Shown: positions 46,808-59,062, counted from the stretch's first letter. The stretch: DNA of 64,000 nucleotides from Leptospira kobayashii (GCF_003114835.2 NZ_AP025028.1:1764001-1828000), one strand, 5' to 3'. Numbers and translations are program-made. The notes: generated by a model from the sequence alone, not told the origin.

Positions 46808-47749
46808 TCACACACTCAAGATGGATTGGCTTTCAAAGTTTAGATATTTTCCGTCATTTGCTTCCGGACCTGTATCTTTTCCGGGGGTGACTCCGAAGAA
46901 ACGTTTGTATTCTCGGCTGAATTGCGAAGGACTTTCGTAACCCACGCGAAGTGCAGCATTATAAACATTCAATCCGTCTTGGGTCATAAGTATGCGTGCT
47001 TTGTGGAGTCTGACGTTTTTGATGTATTGGATGGGAGATACATTTGTTACTGCTTTAAAACTGGAGTGGAATGTGGACACGCTCATGCCTGCATCCGTTG
47101 CCAGAGATTTTACATCAAGAAGATCATTAAAAGACTCATGTATCCGATTGAGAACGCGGGCAATCTTAAAGAAACGTCTGTTATGGTATGCCATTGCATG
47201 AAGAGCTCCTCCCGGCTCACTGCATAGAACCCGATATACGATCTCTTTTACAATCATAGGGCCGAGGATTCGTCCGTCCATCGGAGATGAGAGCGCTTCC
47301 AAAAGCCGGATCGTAGTGTCGGTAAGAACGTCTGTTAAATGAGATGTATAAATTCCTTTCGGAAGAGACTCCTCGTTGTAACGAAGATCATCGTTCATCT
47401 CTAGTAAAATTTCTCCTACGGAGGAGGGATCGACCGTGATATAGATTCCCAAAATCGGTTCTTCGGAGCTGGCTGTGGTTTCGCATTCGATGGGAAGTGG
47501 AACGGAAAGAACCAGATAATTGAGAGCGTTGTATGTATAGATTTCATCACCTAAGAATACACGCTTTTGGCCTTGTGCCAGAATGATGATGCCCGGTTCG
47601 TAAGCTTTCTGTGCACGAGGAGACGACCTATCGACACGAAATAATCTTACCCCTTCCACTACGGAAGGTATGACCCGTTCTTCCGGGACCAGATGTTCTA
47701 AAAGTTGTACTAACTTGAGTCGTTTTGTTTCGCTGATCTTTTCCGACAT
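46808..47749 (-). CDS. AraC family regulator (AraC_N type)
   Basis: About 313 residues from ATG 47749, which has AAGG at a proper distance; a longer frame would start within the direct repeat at 47821 and lacks a ribosome site. N-terminal AraC_N domain (IIILAQGQKRVFLGDEIYTYNALNYLVLSVPLPIECET) and C-terminal HTH (VKSLATDAGMSVSTFHSSFKAVTNVSPIQYIKNVRLHKARILM ... VGYESPSQFSREYKRFFG). It is divergent from the alcohol dehydrogenase operon and probably controls it. Confidence 0.92.
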   Translation of the reverse strand: MSEKISETKRLKLVQLLEHLVPEERVIPSVVEGVRLFRVDRSSPRAQKAYEPGIIILAQGQKRVFLGDEIYTYNALNYLVLSVPLPIECETTASSEEPILGIYITVDPSSVGEILLEMNDDLRYNEESLPKGIYTSHLTDVLTDTTIRLLEALSSPMDGRILGPMIVKEIVYRVLCSEPGGALHAMAYHNRRFFKIARVLNRIHESFNDLLDVKSLATDAGMSVSTFHSSFKAVTNVSPIQYIKNVRLHKARILMTQDGLNVYNAALRVGYESPSQFSREYKRFFGVTPGKDTGPEANDGKYLNFESQSILSV

Positions 47750-47820
47750 AACGGATCTACCTTCTCTATCTGAAATTTTACCTGCCGGTCGGGAAGTCTG
47801 TAATTTTTTCCTATTGGTCA

Positions 47821-47990
47821 TAGGATTAGGCAGGAATCGTTGGAGGAATGATTTCGAGCTTCTCCATTTTTGGCTATCAGTTTATAGAGAATTTTAATTC
47901 AAAATATTAATCGTAATTCGGTGTATCTGGAGTTGTACCTGCCTTGTAAAATACCCATTTTTCTTATGAATCGTAGGATTAGGCAGGAAT
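47821..47990. promoter_or_regulatory. Direct repeats between araC-type and adh genes
   Basis: TAGGATTAGGCAGGAAT occurs exactly at 47821-47837 and 47974-47990, 153 bp apart in the same orientation, within the 350-bp intergenic region. Direct repeats are the usual form of AraC-family sites, so these may be the binding sites of the divergent regulator. Nothing else recognisable fills the region. Confidence 0.6.
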
Positions 47991-48102
47991 AAATAGGATC
48001 GGATATTGATAAACGGAAAGAAACAGGCTATCTTTCAGAGTATCTTTGGCAAGGCGGATGACAAACGATTCTGCCGCTTTTGCAAATGGGGAGAAATAAA
48101 AT

Positions 48103-50159
<2,057 letters not shown>

Positions 50160-50291
50160 TCGGTGATTCCGGCCGAGCAAATACGACCGGTTCGAAGTTT
50201 CGTCGATTGACCGGTTTACCGAATGGAAAGTCGTAAATAGGGCAATATTTTAAGATTGCCTCGGAATAGAAACCGAATCAGTAATAACATA

Positions 50292-50678
50292 ATGAGTATT
50301 TTATTTAAAATCATTAATGTTGTTTTCGCTCTTCTATTTTTTACATCGGCTGCATTGCAGTACAATGATCCCGATCCAATTCATTGGATTTTTATCTATG
50401 GATTGGCGGCTATCTTATGTAGTCTTGCCGTAGCCGGTAAGTTTTATCTACCTTTGATTTATATTTTATTCGGTGCTGTCTTATTGCAGCTTCTGATTCT
50501 TTCCGACGGTGCATTTCAATGGTATCTTCAAGGAAGTGAAAATATGCTCTCTACGCCTATGTCGAAAGACAAACCTTATATTGAGGAAATCAGGGAATTT
50601 TTCGGTGCTTTGATTGTGCTTGGATCCAATTTGTTTTTGCTTTATCGGGCAAATAAAGGGAAAGGGAAACAATCGTAA
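50292..50678 (+). CDS. TMEM220-like membrane protein
   Basis: 128 residues from ATG 50292. Three or four membrane helices. FFTSAALQYNDPDPIHWIFIYG is the signature of the transmembrane 220 family. Function unknown in bacteria. Start chosen as the ATG closest to the first helix; earlier in-frame sequence is polar. Confidence 0.8.
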   Translation: MSILFKIINVVFALLFFTSAALQYNDPDPIHWIFIYGLAAILCSLAVAGKFYLPLIYILFGAVLLQLLILSDGAFQWYLQGSENMLSTPMSKDKPYIEEIREFFGALIVLGSNLFLLYRANKGKGKQS

Positions 50679-50726
50679 TCTATTTCTAATCCTTCTCCAA
50701 AACAATTCCTCATATTACACAACAAT

Positions 50727-50883
50727 CCCCGCGAAAAGGATACGGAGGGCGCGTAAGCGGTCGCATAATGCGACCGAAGCGAACGCGTAGCCCGTAGTAG
50801 CCTGACCCCGAATGTATTTTAATTATATGCGACGAACAGTGAATAGGTTTCCGTATAAGCAAATAATTTTTCGGGGGTTCGCC
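50727..50883 (+). repeat. GC-rich hairpin repeat, copy D
   Basis: CCCCGCGAAAAGGATACGG, hairpin GGTCGCAT-A-ATGCGACC (50759-50775), AAGCGAACGCGTAG, CCCGTAGTAGCC, TGACCCCGAA, an AT-rich insert of about 60 nt, then TTTTTCGGGGGTTCGCC. Most similar to copy B. It lies between the TMEM220 gene and a chemoreceptor gene. Confidence 0.75.
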
Positions 50884-51004
50884 TGGAACGTATTATATCT
50901 GATTAATTTAGATGTAAGGGATGGAATAGCGTCGCCAATTCCTTGTATCCTCCTTATGCAAAACCATTTCGGGCATAAAAACCGGGAATCACCAAACAAT
51001 ACTA

Positions 51005-51020
51005 ATTAACAATTGTTAAT
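51005..51020. promoter_or_regulatory. PrfA/Crp-type palindrome upstream of the chemoreceptor
   Basis: ATTAACAATTGTTAAT is a perfect 16-bp palindrome 98 bp upstream of the chemoreceptor ATG. TTAACAxxTGTTAA is the consensus box of PrfA, a Crp/Fnr-family regulator. An almost identical box lies at 54331-54350 and a Crp/Fnr gene sits between. Confidence 0.65.
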
Positions 51021-51117
51021 AAAAAATCCGATGAAAAGAGAGTCTCAAAACTAGAAGTCGGGAAGGCGGAATGAATTCCGTTCCGGAGTGGAATCTCCCG
51101 ATCTCACGGAGAGACGT

Positions 51118-53124
51118 ATGAAAAAACACAGTCTTAAGTTCATTTTGATTGTTTGGAGTTTCGCTATTTTGAGTTTGCTAACAATACTCATTGGCGGTAC
51201 TGCTTTTTATCTTGCAAGCCTTCAGATCAAAGACCATTACCAGGATCAGATGAAAACGGTAGTTAATATCGTGGGATTGGATTTTAATCAATTCCTACAA
51301 TCTCATGAAAAAATAGCCAAGACAATGGCAAGAGACGAAAGAGCGATTCAATCCGTTCTTTCGGGAAAGCCTATCGCAAGTCCTTACTTTAAAGAGATGA
51401 TGGACCGGTTCGGAGTGTACGAAAATATTTTTGTTTTCGGTCTTTCGGAAAAATCCCTGGTTGTGGCGGATGGGGTGGAAGGAAAAACAATCGGATATGG
51501 AAAGAGGAAAGACGAACGGGAAGATTTGAACCGTTTTTTAGAATCTGTTCGCAATTCCGATATTTCAATCGGTAAGGCAAAAAAGTCTCCTATTACGGGA
51601 AGCACTGTGGCTGTTCTTACAACACCTGTTATGGAGAAAGGCAAGAAGATCGGTATACTTTGTTTGGCTTTGTCTTTGGACTCCATATCTGATTTGTTAG
51701 TTGCCAACGCCCGGTTGGGGAAAGAAGGATATATTTCCATTGTGGAAAACGACGGTCGTGTCATCGCACATATAAATAAAAATCTGATTCTGAACCTGGA
51801 TATCTCCAAACAAAGTTTCGGTGCCGGATTACTTTCCATGAGGGAAGGTGAAATTATGGATTTTGTTTTCGGAGGTCAAAAAAGATTCGCAACTTTAAAA
51901 CGTTTGGAAAAGTGGAAACTATCCGTTGCGGCGATTCAGCCACTTCATGAGATTACAAATTCCTTAAACAAACTGGTTTTAGGAATTATTATCATCTCCT
52001 TGTTGACTGCAAGTGTTTCCGCCTATGTTCTCTATCGGGTTTTAAACAATCGATTAAGACCGTTGGAATCGGTAAGTAAGGTTTTTCGTACAATGTCGGA
52101 AGGTGATTTAAGATGCAATTTAAACTCATCTTATCAGGATGAAATCGGAATGATAAGCGGAGATATGAATTCTTTCATTCAGAATCTATCCAAGTCGATT
52201 AAAAACGTTCAACAGATTTCTTTGGATCTATCTTCTTCTGCAAATCAATTGACCACGTCGTCTCTTTCTTTTGCGACTGTCGCCCAATCGACCGCGGCAT
52301 CTTCCGAAGAAATGTCTGCAACTACGGAAGAAATGAGTGCTGCGATGGATCAAATATCCGAAAAAGTAGAACGTCAGTATCGAAACATAAGGGAATTTCA
52401 TTCAAAGATCAAATCACTTTCCCAAGGCAGTCGGCAAATCGGAAAGGAAATACAGAACACATTAAAAAAATCCAATATGATTTCAGAGAAAGTAAAAACA
52501 GGAGAAGAGTCTTTGAATTCAATGGGAACCGTGTTCGGAACTATTTTGAAATCTTCGGAACAGATGACCGGTATTATAAAAATAATCAACGAAATAGCGG
52601 ATCAAACCCAACTTCTATCTTTGAATGCATCCATTGAGGCGGCAAGAGCAGGGGATGCGGGCAGAGGATTTGCGATCGTTGCCGATGAGATTTCCAAACT
52701 TTCTGAGAAAACAACATCGTCTATCAAATCCATTTCAGGAATCATCGGCGGGAACCGTTCGGGATTGTCCAATGGAATCGATGGAATTCAAATTACTTTG
52801 ACAACTCTTCGTGAGATCATTCAAACCGTGGAGGAAGTGGCGGTCGTAATGGAAGAATTATTCCAGATCACAAAGACTCAGGATCACTTAAGTTCGGAAG
52901 TGGATTTGGAATCCGATCGGATCGGAGAAGAATCCGAGGCGGTAAAATTGGCGATCGAAGAGCAGAAACGTGCGGTTCGGGAAATCACGAATGTAATTTC
53001 CAAGCTGAACGATGAGACTTTGGGAACGGCAAGCAGTTCGGAAGAAGTATCCGCCACCTCAGTGAGTCTATCGAACAATGCGGAAATATTGAAAAGAATC
53101 ACTGATAAATTTCAAGTCGCATAA
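51118..53124 (+). CDS. Methyl-accepting chemotaxis protein
   Basis: 668 residues from ATG 51118 with GGAGAG upstream. TM1 (about 7-29), a periplasmic Cache-like sensor domain, TM2 (about 285-310), HAMP and the cytoplasmic signalling hairpin with [20 protein letters not shown] at its tip. It senses an extracellular ligand and controls CheA. The Crp-type palindrome upstream suggests conditional expression. Confidence 0.94.
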   Translation: MKKHSLKFILIVWSFAILSLLTILIGGTAFYLASLQIKDHYQDQMKTVVNIVGLDFNQFLQSHEKIAKTMARDERAIQSVLSGKPIASPYFKEMMDRFGVYENIFVFGLSEKSLVVADGVEGKTIGYGKRKDEREDLNRFLESVRNSDISIGKAKKSPITGSTVAVLTTPVMEKGKKIGILCLALSLDSISDLLVANARLGKEGYISIVENDGRVIAHINKNLILNLDISKQSFGAGLLSMREGEIMDFVFGGQKRFATLKRLEKWKLSVAAIQPLHEITNSLNKLVLGIIIISLLTASVSAYVLYRVLNNRLRPLESVSKVFRTMSEGDLRCNLNSSYQDEIGMISGDMNSFIQNLSKSIKNVQQISLDLSSSANQLTTSSLSFATVAQSTAASSEEMSATTEEMSAAMDQISEKVERQYRNIREFHSKIKSLSQGSRQIGKEIQNTLKKSNMISEKVKTGEESLNSMGTVFGTILKSSEQMTGIIKIINEIADQTQLLSLNASIEAARAGDAGRGFAIVADEISKLSEKTTSSIKSISGIIGGNRSGLSNGIDGIQITLTTLREIIQTVEEVAVVMEELFQITKTQDHLSSEVDLESDRIGEESEAVKLAIEEQKRAVREITNVISKLNDETLGTASSSEEVSATSVSLSNNAEILKRITDKFQVA

Positions 53125-53203
53125 TAACTTATTTACAATGTAAGAATAAAATCTTGTTATTTCATCCTGGTATTGATATTTTCCATCAAAGCCGGAAGGA
53201 ACC

Positions 53204-53791
53204 ATGCAAGATTTTCCCATTTTCAACCAATTAAAGGAAAGAGTTCCCAGTTTGAATAGAAACTGGAAGAGATACTATGGAATGTTACAAGAGTTATCCG
53301 TTCCCGCAAAAACAACTTTGATTCGTAAAGGAGAAAATAATAAAACAATCTATTTCATCAAAAAGGGGTGCTTGCGTATTTGGTTCGAAGATAAAAACAA
53401 AGATGTTACGATTGCCTTCTTCTTTGAAAACCGAGCGATCGGTTCCTTACATGCTTACAGAGGTACACAAAATAATAGCCAGTTTAGTTTGGAAAGCATA
53501 GAGCCTACGGATGTGTATGTGTTAAGCGCTGAGAATGCGGAAATCATTTATCGTGAAAATGAAAAACTAAAGGAAGTTTTGCTGGACTTCGCACTCGAAA
53601 GATTTGATACGTATATGAATTTATTTTTGTCCCGGATCAGGGATAGTCCCGAAGTTCGTTATAGACAGTTGATTAAAAACCAACCGGATATCGTAGAACG
53701 CATTCCGCAACATTACATCGCGTCTTATTTGGGAATCACCGCCGTTTCTTTAAGTCGAATACGAAACAGAGTTTGGAAAGATAAAAAATAA
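53204..53791 (+). CDS. Crp/Fnr family regulator
   Basis: 195 residues. A cNMP-binding fold (LSVPAKTTLIRKGENNKTIYFIKKGCLRIWFEDKNKDVTIAFFFENRAIGSLHAY) followed by a helical linker and HTH (IPQHYIASYLGITAVSLSRIRNRVW). No Fe-S cysteine cluster. Effector unknown. Its likely targets are the palindromes at 51.0 and 54.3 kb, both of Crp/PrfA type. Confidence 0.9.
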   Translation: MQDFPIFNQLKERVPSLNRNWKRYYGMLQELSVPAKTTLIRKGENNKTIYFIKKGCLRIWFEDKNKDVTIAFFFENRAIGSLHAYRGTQNNSQFSLESIEPTDVYVLSAENAEIIYRENEKLKEVLLDFALERFDTYMNLFLSRIRDSPEVRYRQLIKNQPDIVERIPQHYIASYLGITAVSLSRIRNRVWKDKK

Positions 53792-53806
53792 AAATTTCGA
53801 ATCAGT

Positions 53807-54259
53807 TCAAATCGCCGAACACAATTCTGATCCGAATGATTCCGTTCCTTGCAAAGACGACGATTGGTTTTCAATCTTGCCGCATACTTTTCGGGTAACG
53901 TCTTTGGCAAATCCGATGATCTTACTTACATTGCCATCTTCTCCTATGATTTTGAATGCGCGGCATCGAATCCATTTGGTGGTTCCGTCAGAAAATATAA
54001 TTCTAAACGGATCGATCCATTCGGGATCATCGGGAGCAAGCTGAAATACTTGGATCGCAATTTTACGGTCTTCCGGATGCACAATATCCAACCACGAATA
54101 CTGGTTCTCAAGTATTGTCTTTGTCTGCCTCCGCCAGATTCTTTCAAATGCGGAGCTCACGTAGAGAAGCCGGTTCGACGGAAAATCCTTAATCCAAAAA
54201 AACTCATCCTTATTTTTGGATGTTTGTATTGAAAAATGATCTGAGTTTGAAATATTCAT
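53807..54259 (-). CDS. PAS-domain protein
   Basis: 150 residues. One PAS fold: RLLYVSSAFERIWRRQ, WLDIVHPEDRKIAIQVF, FRIIFSDGTTKWIRCRAFKIIGEDGNVSKIIGFAKDVT. No output domain (kinase, GGDEF, HTH), so it is a stand-alone sensor or a remnant. The Crp-type box at 54331 lies 72 bp upstream of its start. Confidence 0.8.
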   Translation of the reverse strand: MNISNSDHFSIQTSKNKDEFFWIKDFPSNRLLYVSSAFERIWRRQTKTILENQYSWLDIVHPEDRKIAIQVFQLAPDDPEWIDPFRIIFSDGTTKWIRCRAFKIIGEDGNVSKIIGFAKDVTRKVCGKIENQSSSLQGTESFGSELCSAI

Positions 54260-54330
54260 TTGCGACTATTTTCCGGAACGATTTTTGTACTTCGTTCACA
54301 ATCAATAGACGCGAGTGTTTGTTCGGTTGT

Positions 54331-54350
54331 TTATTAACAATTGTTAATAA
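54331..54350. promoter_or_regulatory. PrfA/Crp-type palindrome upstream of the PAS gene
   Basis: TTATTAACAATTGTTAATAA is a perfect 20-bp palindrome with the core ATTAACAATTGTTAAT identical to the box at 51005. It lies between the soxR stop and the PAS gene start. Confidence 0.65.
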
Positions 54351-54357
54351 AACCGTT

Positions 54358-54807
54358 CTATCTTTTTTTCCCCATCCAACGTGAGGGGCCGGGTCCAAAA
54401 CGTCCCAAACGATCTCCGGGGTTTGCGAGTTTGCAATGGAATAAAGAAAGGCAACCGCATCCGATGCATTGGGAAAGTCCTCGTTTGAGTCTTTCCAATT
54501 CCATGATTTTTTCCTCGATTCTGGTCGTCCATGTTTTGGATAATTTGGACCAGTCCTGCCCGCTGGGAGTATGATCAACCGGCAGTTTGGCAACTTCTTC
54601 GGCGATTTCATCCAGGGATAGACCGACTTTTTGTGCGAATACGATAAATGCGATACGGCGAAGTACATGCCTCGGGTAATTTCTATGACCGGAACCGGCT
54701 CGAAGGGAAGTGATGAGACCCTTTTCTTCGTAAAACCTGAGAGCAGATGAGGCTACCCCGCTTCGTTTGGAGACTTGTCCGATTGTAAGAAACTCTTCCA
54801 TTTCCAT
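54358..54807 (-). CDS. soxR: Redox-sensitive activator SoxR
   Basis: 149 residues, MerR-family HTH (TIGQVSKRSGVASSALRFYEEKGLI), dimer helix, and the [2Fe-2S] ligands C114, C117, C119, C125 in CIGCGCLSLFHC, followed by NPGDRLGRFGPGP. SoxR is oxidised by redox-cycling compounds or superoxide and then activates its target promoter. Here the probable target is the divergent reductase/MFS operon. Confidence 0.95.
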   Translation of the reverse strand: MEMEEFLTIGQVSKRSGVASSALRFYEEKGLITSLRAGSGHRNYPRHVLRRIAFIVFAQKVGLSLDEIAEEVAKLPVDHTPSGQDWSKLSKTWTTRIEEKIMELERLKRGLSQCIGCGCLSLFHCKLANPGDRLGRFGPGPSRWMGKKR

Positions 54808-54838
54808 ATCCGAAATGGAAATTTCAAAAAATATAATG

Positions 54839-54852
54839 TCAAGTTAACTTTA
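54839..54852. promoter_or_regulatory. SoxR box next to soxR
   Basis: TCAAGTTAACTTTA matches the SoxR palindrome (TCAAGTTAACTTGA) with one mismatch, 32 bp upstream of the soxR start. It probably serves autoregulation. Confidence 0.6.
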
Positions 54853-54927
54853 ACTTTAGTTTTTGAAGATGGGTTTAAATATCCGAATTTTTTTTGAAAA
54901 TTTATGAAAAAAAATAACTCCGGGGGC

Positions 54928-54958
54928 TTTACTTCAAGTTCACTTTAAGTTGTAAAAT
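54928..54958 (+). promoter_or_regulatory. SoxR-type promoter with 19-bp spacer
   Basis: TTTACT (-35, 54928-54933), 19-nt spacer containing the box TCAAGTTCACTTTA (54934-54947), TAAAAT (-10, 54953-54958). The over-long 19-bp spacer with a palindrome inside is the hallmark of promoters twisted by MerR-family activators. It directs transcription of the reductase/MFS operon. Confidence 0.75.
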
Positions 54959-54991
54959 ATTGGAAACAGAATATCGTTCGGGAGTGATTTG

Positions 54992-55573
54992 ATGCTATTG
55001 AAATATGTGAATACCGACTCCCCCCTCAGGTTGGGGGTGATTCTAGAGAACGCAGGAGATCTCGGGGAGACAGCTCTTCGTTGTTTCATGAATAAAGCTG
55101 ATTCGGATCACCGTTTTAAAATCGATCTGATTGACTTACATGATTTTTCATTTCTTTCCCGGCAGGGAGAATCGACATTGGAAAAGTCCGCACTGGCTCA
55201 TCGGATTTTTTCTTCCGATGCGTTTGTGGTAATTGCACCTGAACCTAGCTGCGGTTATCCGGAATTGTTGAAACTTGCAATTGATTCCATCCGGGATGAG
55301 TGGAATTCCAAGCCGATGGGATTTATTTCTTACGGCGGCGATTTGGGGGAGAGTCGGGTGGTGGAAGAACTTCGCATTTTATTTGCGGAGTTACGGGTTG
55401 CAACAATTAGAGATTCCGTTAGTTTTTCTTTTTCCGACATGCAAATTCCCGATCGGATGGATGAAACTCTATCGGAAAGTGCCGTTATATCGCTGTTAAA
55501 CGAATTGGACTGGTGGGGGAATTCGTTTCGAAATGCCCGTATGGGCATTCCTTATCCGGTTCTTAAGTATTGA
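54992..55573 (+). CDS. NADPH-dependent FMN reductase-like protein
   Basis: About 193 residues from ATG 54992 (GGAG upstream). Flavodoxin-like fold of the NAD(P)H-quinone/FMN reductase family: LGVILENAGDLGETALRC at the phosphate loop, APEPSCGYPELLKLAIDSI, MGFISYGGDLGES. Likely reduces quinones or flavins and gives reducing power against redox-cycling drugs. Likely SoxR-activated; the MFS gene follows within 20 bp. Confidence 0.8.
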   Translation: MLLKYVNTDSPLRLGVILENAGDLGETALRCFMNKADSDHRFKIDLIDLHDFSFLSRQGESTLEKSALAHRIFSSDAFVVIAPEPSCGYPELLKLAIDSIRDEWNSKPMGFISYGGDLGESRVVEELRILFAELRVATIRDSVSFSFSDMQIPDRMDETLSESAVISLLNELDWWGNSFRNARMGIPYPVLKY

Positions 55574-55591
55574 GACTTTAAAGGAAACTTC

Positions 55592-56836
55592 ATGAAAACA
55601 AAATTTACAAAATACCAGGTCTTCGTCATTTCCCTGTTGGCTTTTATTCAATTTACGGTTGTTCTGGATTTTATGATCTTGTCACCATTAGGTGTCCAAG
55701 TTCTGGAACAACTTAATATTTCCACTACGCAATTCGGGCTGGTAGTATCCGCTTATGCGTTCAGTGCCGGTGCATCAGGAATTCTTGCTGCGGGATTTGC
55801 CGACCGGTTTGATAGGAAAAAGTTACTTTTATTCTTTTACTCGGGGTTTGTCTTAGGAACCGTATTCTGTGGAATCGCACCTACTTATGTTTCCTTACTT
55901 GTTGCCCGTATCATCACAGGCATTTTCGGTGGTGTAATCGCATCGATTAGTTTTGCTATCATTGCCGATCTTTTTCCTCTGGAGATGAGGGGAAGGGTTA
56001 TGGGTTTTGTAATGACTGCATTTGCGGCGAGCCAAGTATTCGGACTTCCTTTGGGAATATACATTTCGAATCTATGGGGCTGGCAGGCTCCTTTTATCAT
56101 GATTGCAGGAGTGAGTGCGAGTGTTGGTCTAGTGGCATTATCCTATTTAAAACCTCTCACTTCCCATTTGGAAGGAGAGGGCGAAAAACGAGCGTTAAAG
56201 CATTTGTTGAATACCGTTCGTAACCCGAGTTACCTACCCGGATTTTTAGCGACAACTTTGCTTGCGACAGGAGGGTTTATGCTGATGCCTTTCGGGAGCG
56301 CGTTTACAGTTCATAATATGGGAATCTCTCTGGAAAAACTCCCGCTGATCTACATGATCACAGGGATAGTTTCGATTTTCGCAGGACCTTTGATCGGTAA
56401 ATTGAGCGATTCGATCGGAAAATATCCTGTGTTTGTAATCGCATCCCTTGCGGCAACTTGCATCATTATCTATTACACCAGAATGGGAATCAGCCCTATA
56501 TGGTTTGTAATCACAATCAATTGTCTTCTGTTCGTGTCAATTACAGGTAGAATGATTTCTGCTAACGCATTGACTTCGGCCGTTCCGGAAATCAAAGACC
56601 GGGGAGCTTATATGGCAATCAGTTCTTCATTACAACAGTTGTCAGGTGGAATTGCGGCTGCCTCAGCGGGACTCATCGTAGTACAAACTCCCAGCGGTTA
56701 TCTGGAAGGTTATGCAAACCTGGGATATGTCGTTGCATTCGCAATCATGATAACCGTTATCATCATGAGCCGTGTGAATCTTTTGGTGAATCAAAAGAAG
56801 GTGGTTAAACCCGTAGAAGTCCAATTGGAGATTTAA
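55592..56836 (+). CDS. MFS efflux transporter
   Basis: 414 residues, 12 hydrophobic segments. Motif A-like GFADRFDRKKLL after helix 2 and GPLIGKLSDSIGKYPVF after helix 8; VLDFMILSPLG near the start as in drug-efflux MFS. Probably exports a redox-active compound together with the reductase upstream, as SoxR regulons often do. Confidence 0.9.
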   Translation: MKTKFTKYQVFVISLLAFIQFTVVLDFMILSPLGVQVLEQLNISTTQFGLVVSAYAFSAGASGILAAGFADRFDRKKLLLFFYSGFVLGTVFCGIAPTYVSLLVARIITGIFGGVIASISFAIIADLFPLEMRGRVMGFVMTAFAASQVFGLPLGIYISNLWGWQAPFIMIAGVSASVGLVALSYLKPLTSHLEGEGEKRALKHLLNTVRNPSYLPGFLATTLLATGGFMLMPFGSAFTVHNMGISLEKLPLIYMITGIVSIFAGPLIGKLSDSIGKYPVFVIASLAATCIIIYYTRMGISPIWFVITINCLLFVSITGRMISANALTSAVPEIKDRGAYMAISSSLQQLSGGIAAASAGLIVVQTPSGYLEGYANLGYVVAFAIMITVIIMSRVNLLVNQKKVVKPVEVQLEI

Positions 56837-56875
56837 AACGACGGATTCTCCGTCGTCGCTCTTTTAAAGATTCTT

Positions 56876-58642
56876 TTATATTTTGAAAAAGGCCATCGTC
56901 TTTTGTAACTGAATTGCCTGACCGGTCATCTCCTCAGCAGTAGATGCCAATTCTTCCGAAGAGGAAGCATTGGCCTGGGTCGTTTGACTCAATTGGATCA
57001 CGGCGGAATTGATTTGTTTCACACCTGTGGATTGTTCTTCCGAAGATGCTGATATTTCCTGAACCAAATCGGAAGTTTTTTTGACATTGGGAACGATTTC
57101 ATCCAGGTAGATGCCGGCTCTCTCCGCAAGTAAAACGCTATTTTTTGCAACTTCACCGATTTCTTGTGCCGCCACTTGACTGCGTTCCGCCAAATTTCTG
57201 ACTTCCGAAGCAACAACAGCAAATCCTCTTCCTAATTCTCCCGTACGAGCGGCTTCAATGGCTGCGTTCAGAGCAAGCAGGTTTGTTTGATCCGTAATGG
57301 AATCAATGATTCCGATTTTATCAACGATATCATTCATAGCCAAAATCATTGCTTTGACGGCTTCTCCTCCTTCTTTGGCGGTGGAGGAGGTTTTAGAAGC
57401 GATCTTATCCGTGATTTTCGCATTTTCATTGTTTTGTGAAATGGAAATGGTTATTTGTGCGATTGATGCACTTGTTTCTTCAACGCCTGCTGCCTGTTCA
57501 ACGGTAGATTGTGAAATTTGTTGTGCTGCAGAATTGACTTGGTCTGCGGCATTCGCTATGGAATCGGCTCGATGATTCACCTCATTTACAACCTGGAATA
57601 ACTTTGCCACTGTATTATTCGTAAAATCTTTCAGTTTCGCAAAACTGCCTAGATATGCTTTATCAATCGACTTAGTGAGAATCCCTTCGGAGACGGCTCC
57701 CATTACCCGGACTACGTCTTCAATGCTTTCTCCCGTAGTAATTACCAATTGATTCAATCCTTCTCCGATTTCTTTTTGAAAACCTTGTAGTCCCGCCAGA
57801 TCGACTCTCTTATTAAAATTCCCTTCGTTTGCGGCAGCCACTACCTTTCTTTGTCCTTCCACCATTTGATTGAATTTGGAAATCATCGCCTTCATACTTT
57901 GCAGTAATTGCCCGATTTCATCTTTGGATGTGGATGCAATTTGAGCGGATAAATCTCCTATTTGCAGTTTGTTTGCTGCGTCGACTGCTTCTGTCAGAGG
58001 TTTGGTGATACTTTTTGTGATCAAAATAGCGGTTAAGATAGCCAAAATCATTGCAATTAAAGTCAATGAGAGTGCAAGTGTGCGGGTAGAGGAGTATATG
58101 TCATTTGCTTCTTTAGAGGATGCATCCATCAACTCTCCTTGAAATATTGCCTGATTGTCGAGAGATGTTCCGAAAGCATTGTTCACAGGTAAGAACTCCG
58201 TGAATAAAAAATTGAGACTTTTCTTTTTATCGGTTTTCAATAATTGATATAGAGTAATGTATCTTTCATCCAAAGTTGTATGATTTTTTATAACTTCTTT
58301 GAGTAATTTTTTTCCTTTTTCCGTAATAACTCTTTTCTCCAGAGTTGCGAGAGACTCGTTTATTTTGTCACGATTTACTCCGATTTTTTTATAATATTTT
58401 TCATTCTCTACTTCACTATCCACCAGTAGTATATTTCTGATCAGCCTACCGTTATCTATCGTGCGTTTGTTTATATCATTGACCAATATAGTCTTTGGAT
58501 ACCGATCTTCCACGATCAGTTTGGTAGCTTCGTTAACCTGACTTAGTCGGAATACACTGATTCCCGATAGAATGAACAAAAAGGAAATAATAACTCCGAA
58601 CCCCAATCCCAGACGAATACCGACTTTTAAATTATTAAACAA
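56876..58642 (-). CDS. Methyl-accepting chemotaxis protein
   Basis: 588 residues. TM1 (about 12-31), a four-helix-bundle-like periplasmic domain, TM2 (about 188-211), HAMP, a second HAMP-like linker ([19 protein letters not shown]), and the signalling tip [20 protein letters not shown]. No methyl-acceptor specificity can be read. Convergent with the MFS gene. Confidence 0.94.
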   Translation of the reverse strand: MFNNLKVGIRLGLGFGVIISFLFILSGISVFRLSQVNEATKLIVEDRYPKTILVNDINKRTIDNGRLIRNILLVDSEVENEKYYKKIGVNRDKINESLATLEKRVITEKGKKLLKEVIKNHTTLDERYITLYQLLKTDKKKSLNFLFTEFLPVNNAFGTSLDNQAIFQGELMDASSKEANDIYSSTRTLALSLTLIAMILAILTAILITKSITKPLTEAVDAANKLQIGDLSAQIASTSKDEIGQLLQSMKAMISKFNQMVEGQRKVVAAANEGNFNKRVDLAGLQGFQKEIGEGLNQLVITTGESIEDVVRVMGAVSEGILTKSIDKAYLGSFAKLKDFTNNTVAKLFQVVNEVNHRADSIANAADQVNSAAQQISQSTVEQAAGVEETSASIAQITISISQNNENAKITDKIASKTSSTAKEGGEAVKAMILAMNDIVDKIGIIDSITDQTNLLALNAAIEAARTGELGRGFAVVASEVRNLAERSQVAAQEIGEVAKNSVLLAERAGIYLDEIVPNVKKTSDLVQEISASSEEQSTGVKQINSAVIQLSQTTQANASSSEELASTAEEMTGQAIQLQKTMAFFKI

Positions 58643-59062
58643 GCTTGATCTCCTTTTGCAGGTATAAAACCTATTTATACGGATGCAACTCCAGTCAATG
58701 TGACGAAAAAATCGATAAAATTATTGAAAATAAAATGACAATATTGAAATTAATTAATTGCAAAACGCGAGGTTTTCGCCGGCTTTTCGACAAACGCAGT
58801 CGTTTTTTTGAGGAGAAAGATATTTTAGATTTCACATCATGACCTTTCCGTTGTTATATTATTATTTCTCCTAGCACTTAGCTTTGCGTTCAGTTTTTTT
58901 AAATCCGGATTTCTTTGCTTAATATTTAGGCAATAATCAATTCGACTTAACCGGCGGTCGGAAATGGATACGGAAATTCTTTATTTTTTTTGAACTATTT
59001 CATTAAATTATTGATGAATTAAGAATCCTTTATATACAAAAGTCAAAGTAAGGATCCGGAAT
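58643..59062. other. Intergenic, no gene seen
   Basis: About 420 bp of AT-rich sequence between divergent genes (chemoreceptor and FG-GAP lipoprotein). No ORF with a convincing start, no repeat of the families listed and no strong palindrome. Confidence 0.5.

Noticed and set aside
50812..51009. 65-residue ORF running through repeat copy D
   Set aside because: It overlaps the repeat and has no coding features.
53125..53203. Third PrfA-type box upstream of the Crp/Fnr gene
   Set aside because: TTTACAATGTAAG is only weakly similar; not enough for a call.
54210..54668. Minus-strand ORF in another frame over the soxR 3' part
   Set aside because: The soxR frame has the complete HTH and Fe-S motif; the other frame lacks any motif.
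58645..58842. 65-residue ORF after the chemoreceptor
   Set aside because: No ribosome site or motif; it is probably chance in AT-rich DNA.
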